A stretch of DNA of 64,000 nucleotides. Source: Branchiostoma lanceolatum. Its lineage: Eukaryota > Chordata > Leptocardii > Amphioxiformes > Branchiostomatidae. The notes under the pieces are model-generated. The model worked only from the letters and a program-made list of their open reading frames with translations, did no database searches and was not told the origin of the DNA. Location of the stretch: positions 317,501 through 381,500 of the forward strand of contig NC_089729.1 in NCBI RefSeq assembly GCF_035083965.1, read 5' to 3'. Made by a program: the position numbers and the translations under genes. Below are positions 43,701-55,700 of the stretch, one piece after another. Each line of letters starts with the position of its first letter. The stretch's first letter is position 1.

Positions 43701-46700
43701 TTTTAGTGACGCTGAAGAAGAGTGATGGATGTCACTCGAAACGTCCGGAAATAAATCTCCGAATTCTTATCCAGTTGTAGAGTTTGAATTCTCTTTATAT
43801 ATTGGTTACCTGGGTGTCTAACCTTCACAAACGTATAAATGAACAACAGTTACAGTTAACTCATAAGCATGTGACAAACACAAACAATCATACTGGAAAG
43901 ACAGATAGAAACAATCCTCAAAACAATCTTCAACATTGATATCATCACAGGTATAAAAAAGGAAAGATAAGGATCATTAATAACCAGAACCTTAATAGCG
44001 ACGCTGTGCGGTGTATAGTCTCCGAAGAGCGCTGTTTTAGACGGAACATGGAAGCTCCCATTCTTCGTCTGCACGACCTGGCCTCCAAACTGGTCACCCC
44101 AGATCCTCTGGGCACGCAGCACGATGTCGCCCCTCTCGATGGTTACCGGCGGGGCTCCTAGCCTCATGGCGCCGATAATGGCGCTGTACAGACCGTCCAG
44201 GACCTGGCGGCTTTCCTGGACAAGTCTTCGTCTCTGTAAGTAACCGTTAGGAGACAGTATGATGAGTTAGTGTTACTCAGATTATCTAGTTCTGTCCTCA
44301 ATAACCTGAAACACTATGAACACAATGTTTAAGACACCATAGTTTGACATTTTTCTGATGAAAGCAAAATGAAGATAGATAGGCATGAAAAAAAGAAACA
44401 TTTTAAGAAGGTACAAAAATGTATGTAACTAATATGTACAATCAAGTATAGCACAGTCAGGATTTGTTGTAATCAGTAGGTCTGAAAAAGTTTTTTGGGG
44501 GAAAATTTACAAACTCGAAGCTTTTTTGTTCACTGTTAATTACACATCATGCAAAATCAAACAAAGAAGAACAGCTTCCAATGCGTGTGATTTGAGTCAT
44601 GATCCAGGATGGAAGATGAACCTGAACAAAAACTCAACAAATGAAACATTTAATGTAGAGCAAAGTCAAGCACTGAACAAATAATGAAAACTTCTTGTTA
44701 CCTCAGATTGGTTCTTCTGCTCCTTTTCTTCTGCCTTTTCAAGACGCTCCTTTGGAGAGAGACTCTGGTCTTCCTCCTCGAGATCAGGTGCAGGCTTCCC
44801 ATCAGCCTCTTCTGCATCTCTCTCTGGTTCCTCAAGCAGAGAACCAACGGACTCCACCAGAGCTGATTTAGAAGTAGAACAGAAGCAAAATTATCAATTT
44901 GAAAGTGATGTTAAGCATTTCAGTGATTGATAAACACTAAGAGAAACAGAAAACCGAGAAGCGTGGGAAATGTTCTGTTGTGCCCCACTATAAAAGTTAG
45001 ACTATATGCAGATGAGAACAACATCCACAGTCTGTGTTGTTACGTATACGGACCATACAGAATTAAGATTCAGACTTAAAATTACAATTTTACAACAAAC
45101 TATACCATTAACAAAATCACTAACTTAAGGGACAATCTTTGACACTGATCAGTATAACATGTGTTTCATGAATCGTTACAGCTGACAAATTCAATATCAA
45201 CTCTTTTTTTCTCATCCTTACGTTTGACTTTGTGTGAATAATTTCATATTTTATGACTTTCTTTATGTTATGTGTGAATGTTTCTTACGTGTTTAAAGTC
45301 TTCCTCCCATGAAACATTGAAAAACACATTTAAGGTGATGCGCTTCTCCTGCATAAATAAATAAACTTCAGAATAGATTTCTGGAAGCACCGTGTGACTG
45401 ATGAACATGACCCTGTACTTACATCCTCCCACAGACTCGACAGTCGACGGGTCAGACATGTCCAGTTGGTCCAGGTTGCTGCTGATGGACTTCAGAACAC
45501 TCACGGCCATGTCCTATATAAAGCATATAAATGTTTGACAACTATGAAGGGTCTGCTTTATCTTAAAGCCCCACTATGTAAGATTTTGTCACAAAAATTG
45601 AAAATATTCTTGTGAACAAATCTTAATGTGAATGGCAGGTACTGACATGTACAACCCCTTTTCAGCATATTTTCTTCATTATTTCGTCTATTTATGGTGT
45701 TGGTGAACTGTGCAAAAACAAAACAAACTTGCTATCCAAAGAAATGGAAATGGAAAAATCTACTTTCTGTATTGGCCTAAAACTACATGGTGGGGCTTTA
45801 AAAGAGACAGATTTGAAAGTAACAGTTGCTCAACCGGCATCTAGATATGCAGATATTTTGGGCAGATTTCCACTAATCAAAAACAGAGTGACTTGTAATT
45901 ACATGCATCTGTGGTAAAGAGAATAGTTGATGAGATGCCTTATGCGGCAAAAGATTCTGACAAGTACAAAGTGAGATGTTTTGTTCAGTACATTCAAGTA
46001 TATGAAAAGGATTAATAGCTATTTGCATGATGTGAAAAATCCATGCTGCATATATTAACATTAAAAAGGATGCCCTAATACAATTTAGTATACAGTACTG
46101 CAGTACAATAAAGTCAAAGACTCATGCCATGCATAACAAGATAGGCACATTAAAACCCGAATCGGAGATGAAATATGATAGTTTTCTGCACAGCTGCAAG
46201 CATGACATGAGTAGTCAAGTCGTAGTTGTAGGTGAGGAGTCAAACGGTTCAACTTTGTAAAAAAATCCCATCAGCGCCTTTTACCTTATCCTCCTGTGGA
46301 ATGCCAGGACAGGACTTAATGACAAGTGATGATAACTCAGAGAGCATTTGCACACGTTGCGGCGTCTGGGCCCGACCCGTTTCAGACACCAATGTTTTAA
46401 TTGCCTTCCTGCACATCTACAACAACGGATAACAAGATTGAACACCTTATCCTGGTCCAAACTCCATAAAACGTCCCCATATTTCCACAAGAAAAAGATT
46501 TCCTGAATGTTTCCCAATGCTTTAACATTTTACAGACTACTTAGCAATGCTTACCTGTGCCTTTTCCTCAGCAGCTGATGTTGGCTGCTCCAATACAGCA
46601 GCATCTCCAGAGACATCCGCATTCTTCTCATTAATGAAAGATACATTCTTAAGAATAAATTTGCATTAAGGACAAAGAATTAGTAATAACATTGTGATTA

Positions 46701-49700
46701 ATTGTGGTGAATGTCTGCGTGGTCATTTTTGTTAATTGGCTTGGCCTCGCAAGCTCCGCCTGCAACACACGGGTCCTGAGCAGGTCAGCGCATGCTCCCC
46801 CCCCCCCCCCGTCGGCATCTCGGCTCGGACCACTTCCGCCCGGCAGTTTCGGCGGTCTGGCGGTCATAGTCGCGTCGCACAGCGGTCCGTTCTCCTAAAA
46901 TTTCAAGTCTTTCAAGTTCGTGTCCGTCTTCGTCTTTCAACGTCTCTGCTTCCGGCATCACGATAGGATCAGCGGGTCTCTTCGCCGTTTCCAGTCTCCA
47001 CGTCGGGAGCGATCCAAGGCCAGTAGAGGATCGAGTCGGCGTCACCGCAAGTCAGGTCGTCGGGAGTACCGTGACAGTTCGTCTACGTCGGCTTCGAGGT
47101 CGTCAAGGTCATTGTGATTAATTGAATGTGTGTTCTTAACATACTTAATGCACAAGTCCAGTTAATCTCTCTAAAGAATGGAACAGTGGTCCCCCCCCCC
47201 CCATCATACTGTAATCCCAGTACCAATTCATACCGACTTTCAAAACTAATGTTTCCTGCAACTGAAAAATTGTTCTTGTCTCTTTAAAATGCAAGTTTAA
47301 GTAAGATGCAAAGGTTAACTCCCAAGAAATGGCTAGTATTTTTATGGGAAGGTAACAAGCAGGAAGTCCCCCCCCCCTCCTGGTCCATAGTGGTTTCATC
47401 CCCAGCACCTTCTTGCTCTAAACTTCTGTGGAGATCCGAGCCATAATTGTTGAGAGAAAAACAATCCTGATAATGTATGACTAACCTGAGCCAGTATCTG
47501 TAGTACATCCTGTGGGCTTGGGGAGACGGATTCTGCATAGATGCTGTCCAGACTATGAGCAAGAGCCTTTCAAATCGAAATAAAGGGCAGCACAGTTAAA
47601 AAATTAGTATGATGTATGCCTTACGAATGGACAGGAATTAAGGTAGAATATCTTTTACAAATATTCTATGTTCATATACCTCTTGCAAGTACAGTACAGT
47701 GTACAGTCACTTCTTTTTGATTAACACACACACACACACACAATAACAGACACAATAACAGTACTTCAGTTTTTATACCTTCTCTTATCTCCCGAATACA
47801 CTTTTGGTCACTTACATTCAGGGTGAATAGGTTGTACTTTATTACCCCTTTCCACTGAGCTCATAAAGTCATGTAATTATAAGTCATATACAATTCGACA
47901 AATCCAATTTTGGTTGGGTCTTTAACCAAATAATTTACCCCCCAAAATCCCCTCCGCTGTAGAACCACATACCTGGTCAGGTGTCGCCCCGTTACCCACC
48001 GGCGGCCTGCTGCTGGTCAACTTGGTTTCTACACAGTAGAGAGAGAAGTATGATTATTCAATCCCTTAGCATATGGCATTGAAGAATAGGCATCTTTTTC
48101 TTGATAACATTGAAAGAAATGGGGGTTTGCAATATGGAAGATCAGATTCTACTGTCAATGGAAAACATAGCTTCAAATGCCTCATCAACTTGATTACTGA
48201 AAATCAATTATCATCATAGGACTTTGTAATTTTATAACAGTGAGGAAACGATATTGTTTTTTTTGCATTTGGTACACTGGCCAAATTGTACATTGGTTTA
48301 ACAAAAGAATCAATGCCTCATGTATAAGTGTATAAAATTAGTGCTCAGATTTTTGATGTATTTTTACAAAAAGTAAACAGATGAGACCTACCATCGCCAC
48401 TGAGTTGCACGGTTGCAGTTGCTGGTCTGGTGGACAGGACTGTGGTCATCCCACTTGTCTGCTCAGTTGTAGCAGCGGCGGCTGGTGTGATGGCCGCGGA
48501 GGGGGAAAATGCTTTAATAAATCTAAATGTCATCTAGATAGATTTTTATCACACACACACACTCAGTGTGTGGGTTTCAGATTCGCAACCTGTTATCCAC
48601 CTTAAACAACTTCACGCGAAGGCTACTATGCCACCCCTTCTTACTCCGATGTAGGAATTGACACGGTCGCCATACTCGATTTGAATATCTGTATTTTTTA
48701 TCTGCACTATGTATCTGTACTATGTATCTGGTGGACAGGACTGTGGTCATCCCACTTGTCTGCTCAGTTGTAGCAGCGGCTATTGGTGTGATGGCCGTGG
48801 AGGGGGAAAATGTTTTGATAAATCTAAATGTCATCTAGATAGATTTTTATCACACACACACACACACACACACTCAGTGTGTGGGTCTCAGATTCGCAAC
48901 CTGTTATCCACCTAAAACAAATCCACGCGAAGGCTACCATGCAACCCCTTCTCACTCCGATGTAGGAATTGACACGGTCACCATACTCGATTTTAATATC
49001 TGTATTTGTATCTGCACTATGTATCTGTACTATGTATCTGGTGGACAGGACTGTGGTCATCCCACTTGTCTGCTCAGTTGTAGCAGCGGCTGTAAATGTG
49101 ATGGCCGCGGAGGGGGGGGGGGATGTTTTGATAAATCTAAATGTCATCCAGATAGATTTTTATAACGTTTTACGAGGTAATTAACGATATAAACACCAAT
49201 GTTACAGTTGACATCACTCCAACATCAGGTTTCATGAAAACAATATTATGTCACTGGATGAATTGTTGATATGTTGAATATAAACATCACAGACAAGCTA
49301 AATTATAAAAGTGTCAATTGCTTAATGATGGCCTCTCCAGTCTTTTACTGCTGTAGTATTAAACACACAAGAACCTACCGTCATCAGATGACCCTTCGTC
49401 CCCCACGACTTCCCTTACGGTCGAAGTTGCGGGTTCGGTGGTAAGGAGGGTGGTCATCTGACTTGTCTGCGTGGTTGTAGCAGCAGGTGCAGGCGTGGTG
49501 GTTGTAGCAGCAGGTGCAGGCGTGGTGGTTGGTGTGGCGCCTAGCAGAGAAAAGACTCAGATGAAACAGACTACTTCACCAAATTTTCACAAATCTTTTT
49601 TAACATAGGAAGAACAGTACTTATAAATACCAAAACAAGAAGACTGCGCCTGTCCAGTGACTGTACTTAAATGTAGAAAAATCAGTTTCAAGGTTTCTGT

Positions 49701-52700
49701 ATGTATTTTGATTAAATCCAATATTTCCTTTTCAGATATCCATGGAATAAATGTATACATTAATCTACTAATAGTATTTTTCTACAGTTTTCAAATACAA
49801 ATCTGTAGATTGGATACATATCTATGACTTTGGTTGAGCAACACATAACATGTAGTATAGAACAATTCCTCACATGTGAAGATATTCTTTCTTTGAAAAG
49901 AAGCCTTAAAGATTTCTCTAGTAAATGTTTTAATCATTATAAATCCTTATAAATCACCAGAGGCATGTTTAACTTTTTAGCAGAATAGCAATGTTCTCCT
50001 AATAGATTAATACCAGATCATTGCTATCTGTGACTGCTATCAGCTAACATAGCTGTGGTGATTTAGTTATTCACAAAATTCTATCTTTGATTTCATCAAC
50101 TATCAATAACTAGTAGATAGTCCCTACCTGTGGTCGCCACTATCATTGTCGCCTCACTCTGTGACCTGCAACCGCCTGATGAGAACAGGGCTGTCACCCT
50201 GATGATGTAATCAGTCTCCGGTGACAGGCCAACCACCGGAAGCGATGAGTCGTCTGAGGTCTTGTTGACAACTGTCGTCATGTCCAGCTTGGAGACCACC
50301 ACACGGTATTCCTCAAGGTCAAGGTCAGGGGATGGAGACCAGGTGACCTTGAACCCTTCATCCGTGACGTCAGTTACGGCCAGGTCCAATGGTGGATCCA
50401 CAGCTGCAAGACAAATGATGCAATTTTTACATAAGACAAGTGTTTAAACACTTGCTCTGTTTGAAATTAAACATTTATTAACACTGAAAAGTGTCAATTT
50501 AAGTGTTCATAAATATTTTTCCCATAAGGGGTTCAATCAGAGCACCTGACACATGTGATTATAATATCATGTAATTTCAATTCACTGGTTTAGATGCTTT
50601 TGCAACTTGAAATGCAGATACAAAGTTTAAAGCAATGCTATCATATCCCGTTTTAAAAAGACATGAGTGTGTAAACATGAGATTCAGTCCAGTTCATTTT
50701 CCAAATTAATACAGAGTTTAGGGGTGCCGAATATATAAATTGTGAGAGAGAACAACAACAATATGGACACAGACGATACCTTTATCACAAAGCTGAGTTT
50801 TCCATCCATCCTGACACCCAGCCGAGCAGACACCTGACATCGGGTCACAGTTGACGTCCCCACCTTGGCATTGGCCGCACACTTACAAACGAAAAACATG
50901 GTATCAACACAACACAATGTAGTAGAAAATGCTATATTGCCTTTTCTAGATTGTCATTTTAAATGTTGCAGGTTGAATAATTACATATGATAGTTATGCT
51001 TTCATTTCAAACCTCTCCTAGCCAAGCTGGCATCGATTTTGGGTTAAAATAAAACACAAAGAACATAGAACATAGAACATAAAACAAATAGAGGATAATT
51101 ACTTTGATCAAATTGCACATTTCTGTTCTCTAAGTGCTCATTGTGAGAATAAGCTGCTTGATAAATCATGAACTGCAGATAAGCCCTTAATGTTTATTCC
51201 TAGTTTGTGCATGACTGTGTAATGAACTACAATCCCGTAACAACTTGTTTTACCTCCACAGCCGTGGGCGTCTGCCATCAGCACAAAGCCCTGGCGACAT
51301 TGGCACCTGTACCCCCCCGGAACGTTGGAGCAGATGTGGTCGCACCGGCCGTTCACTGTCGCACATTCGTCGGGCTCTACAAAAAGAACAAAGGTAAAAT
51401 TCAGGGTCTAAATCATCCACAAGAAACGTTACCTCTTCAAAGGATAAAATTCTAGAGTGCTAAAACTGGCTGCAATACATATACATGATTGTACACCTCC
51501 GCCATATGTACAAGTCAGAGCAATAACATTGCAACCGAAAATAATTTCATCAGGTTGGTAGAATATAGGATATAGGAGATTCTTTTTTTACACAACCAGG
51601 TAATCTCACCTGCTGACGTTTCGGTGTCTGTCAGACACCTTCTTCAGAGCTTCTGACTGGAGTACTGCTTCTCACCGCTATGGATCAGGAAGTCATCACC
51701 AGTGATGAACCGAGACGAGGGGGGATACAAGCTCAGCCACATTTGGGATTACATTCTCACCACAAAAGCGTCACCTATATCGGCTACTTATAGTGGTGAG
51801 AAGCAGTACTCCAGTCTGAAGCTCTGAAGAAGGTGTCTGACAGACACTGAAACGTCAGCAGGTGAGATTACCTGGTTGTGTAAAAAAATTAAAAAAAGAA
51901 TCTCCTATATCCAATAACACTGCAAGTCTCCTACCTGTGCAGCCATGCCCGTCCCCCATCAACACGAAGCCCACCGTGCAGGAACAGTTGTAACGGCCCC
52001 CAGGTAGGGTGGTACAGTTCTGGGCACACCCGCCATTTTCTCTTGCACATCCGTTCTCTACAATAAGTACAGAACACAACCAAGGCAAACGTTATTGGCT
52101 GAAGTTCTAGATAAAAGCAACTGCAACAGCAGCGATACTGTTTCGTTCCAATCGCTGTTACAATACTAGTAGTTCTCATTTACATAAATGTATTAATTGT
52201 TATTTCCTGGGATGTGCAGTTATGGGCACACCCACCGTTGTTTGTTGCACATTCGTCTTCTGCAAAGAGTTCAGAATACACAAGTCATGTTCGTTCGTTC
52301 GTTCGTTCACTCTTACCTTTGTAACGTAATGCTGCCCCTACACCTGACTAAGCTATGGGAGAGAGTGAGTGAGTGTTTATCTGATATGAAATTCTATATG
52401 CAAAATTCTGTGGTTCCGAAATCATTTTTCACCGACAGTAACAAACATGAACCTCCCCCTCCACCACCATATCAATCATATTCTGGTCGAACCAGAGACA
52501 GGCGCATTTTTTGGGGGTGTTTCGAAAGGTCATGACATTTGCAATAATCGTGTAATTCTATATGAAACGTTAGAGTGAATTTAATACCAATTATAAATAT
52601 GATAGTGGCAAATTCCTACCTGCTGAGCCTGCACACACGGTGTACACAATTCCGTCTCCACTCCCGTTTTGGGGAAAGGCTGCTTCTGTGTTGTACAGGC

Positions 52701-55700
52701 CCTGAGCGCTCTCGCGAATCCCACGTTGGCAGTAGCTGGTGCTACACCTGTAAAAGCCGAAACTCCTGCCCCCTGTATTCGCGGCTGAGAAAGCCAAGTT
52801 CGCCACGTCACGTACACCCAAGACCGGGCTACAGCCGAGCACGTTGTTGATGTAGGGGTCAGAGTTGTACTCAGTCACACACCTGGAAACACAACAGCAT
52901 CTTGTTATAGGTCAGTTATTATACTACCAGCAGCTGCGCACAGTATGACTGTTCTATATATATATATGGCAACCACTCGGTACAGATATTCAAATCGAGT
53001 ACGGTGACCGTGTCAATTCCTACATCGGTGTGAGGAGGGTTGGCACGGTAGCCTTCGCGTGGATTTGTTTAAGGTGGATAACAGGTTGCGAATCTGAGAC
53101 CCACACACTTTGGGCATCCGCCATCTCCGGCGGCACCAATTCGAGGGAGACGTGCTGGTTCTGGTTAGGATGCTTGCAGCAAGCTGCCGGATGCTTCTGT
53201 AACACTCGAGGTCCGCCTTGATAACGCCAGCCCGTCTGGCGCTGCTCTCGTCCGCCAGTTGAAGACAGCTGCCGTTGGAGACTTGTCCCTCTAACTGAGG
53301 GAGGAATGACTGTTCTATATGTCACCGAACCTACCGAATTTTGTCCGGGTGGCTGCTACTCCCACCCTGGACTGCATAGTCCTCCCCACAGCCCGTCGGC
53401 CTCAGTCCGTACTCTGCACAGAGGTTCTGGTAGTCCCTGCACCAGTCCGAAGTGGCAGACAGACCATCAGCAGGGAGTCTGGCGTTGATGGCCAGGAAAT
53501 TAACGCCATTATACTGCTGGTTTGCAGTAAGGAGGACCTCAAAGGCGTGGTTTCCTGAAGAGAAAAATTGGAACTTCATATATCAAAAATGTCATTGACT
53601 TTGATAAGAAAAGACACCGATTAGACCTATGATAGGGTAGGTACCGTAGAGACATAACAAAATAATGGAAAGCAAAAAGACAAGATTTCTTAGCAAACGA
53701 ATGCTCGCCAATCTATTCAATTCAATATATTTTGTACTGTGGTGCAGGCGCTTAAAACATTTTAGCACAGGAAAGGGAAGAAAAGAAAATAAGCAGACAT
53801 AAACAACATTTGACTTGATTCAAAACATAAAACTGTAACGGGAACGGTCCTAATTCCGACATATTCCTTATCTGGAACTTGTTTGCAAAACAAACATTAC
53901 GGCGCTATGCATGGGCGCTAGTATATGATAAGGACCAATAACATACTATTAGCCTGATATCCAAACCTACATGTATTATACATGTACCTCCCAAGTCTCC
54001 TCTCGGGAGCTATAAGGAACGATTTCAAACTGCCAAAACCAAAAACATCATCTGCAACCAAGTCTTTTCTCTACCGGTGCTCAAAATCATACAACACTCT
54101 TCCATATCATATCAGAACATCTGTACCATCCACATTCAAAATACACATCAAAGACAGACTAAAAATGGACAAAAACATTATGAACTGGTAGCAATTTGAA
54201 ATTGATGTAAATATGTATATATTATGTAATGTTATGTTATGTTATGTGTATGTGTTCCAATGTAATCTGTCTGTTCAACATGATGTGACTCCAGGAAGAG
54301 TAGTGCAGTACACTACGGTGCACTCACTAATGGAGTCGTTTTACCAATAAACCAATAATAATAAACAGGTTTGGATACCAGGCTACCAATAACAATGGAC
54401 TAAGTTGGTATGTCAAATACAGCTAGGTCCCGACACATATCAAAGCACTGATATCTGAGAAACACGCGCCTGGGATGGTGGGAAGCTGTTCCAGCAGTCA
54501 AATCAAACCTCCTTTACCTATAAATCATATACAGTAGATTCACGCTATTTGCATTACTGTTAATAGCATATTATGATATGAATGAAATGGCATAATTGCA
54601 TTAGCCATTTTCGCATACTCCTGCTATTTGCATAAATAATGCCAATGGCAACTGGAAAAACTGGCTGAACATGTCAAAGTCACTAACTCTTGGATCGTAT
54701 GCAAATGTCACTAGCACTCAAATGTAATTCGTGTATGGATAATTTCTATTGTAACACTATAGGAACTGTTGTTGCCCTTTCAGTTTTGTAAAAGCTATAG
54801 CGACTACATTGTCATTTGTGTCTGGATACAGAAGAATAAAATTGCCAATTTTTCGCTAAGTTTGCCACTCAACATGTGTAAATAAACTTATGATATGCTT
54901 ATGAATTCAATATGTTACATTTGGAATAACCTGGGAGTGAGTGAATTTGACACAAAGTGTGTGTGTTTCCTACAAGTGCCATCGTGGTAACCACTACAAT
55001 CCCTCCCTCCCCTTTAGTGCTGGTAATTTTGTCCCCTAGGGTTAATGAACTACTCCTTATTATTGCATAAAATATCATCATCATCATCATGTCGGGCGGG
55101 TTGCCCGGACTAAGTCAGCCCTCTTCCTCCAGTCGCTACGGTCCGCCATTAAGTGCTCTAGGTCTTCGGCCCTCACCCCTACGTCCCCAGCAAGTTGGTC
55201 AATGCCAAAAAGACTGCTTTAATCAACATGGTGAGATAATCATCATCATCATGTCGGGTGAGATAAAGTCCCTGAACGGAACCCAGCTCAAGGAAGTTGA
55301 GCATTTCACATATTTGGGAAGTGGCATAAAATATACTGACAAATATTTATGCAAATAAGAGGATTCTACAGTAATTTTCTCCACTGAAGCGTCTGTCTAC
55401 ATATCTTTGATATCATGTTTCTATCAAGACTAAATGTATAATATCAAGACTGAATGGAAATATATTATCTCCTCAAAAGAAAAATAGGATAGGAGTGTAG
55501 AATGCAGGGAGCGAAATGACCGAGGGGCGGACATGTGGATGGTGCTCCTCTCCTGCCATGTACCACAAACTTCACTAACTGTTACCATCTCAGTCTGCAG
55601 TTCCAAAGGAATCTGCGAGGGGGGCAGTACTGTAATTTGTTATAAATGAAAGTCAGAGAATTCAATCTTCTTGCACTGCCATGTGATAAAGTAGACCTAC

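Noticed and set aside
43705..43745. Hammerhead ribozyme (CTGAAGA, a hairpin, then GAAA)
   Set aside because: Core words and a stem II are present, but I could not build convincing stems I and III. A covariance-model search with a significant hit would be needed.
46704..47045. Host exons in the GC-rich open frames
   Set aside because: The region is bounded by a 15-bp target-site duplication and lies inside an intron, so it is an insertion.
48733..49135. Two additional linker exons
   Set aside because: The AG acceptor is changed to AAAACA and the donor is replaced by a TATCTG tail in both copies.
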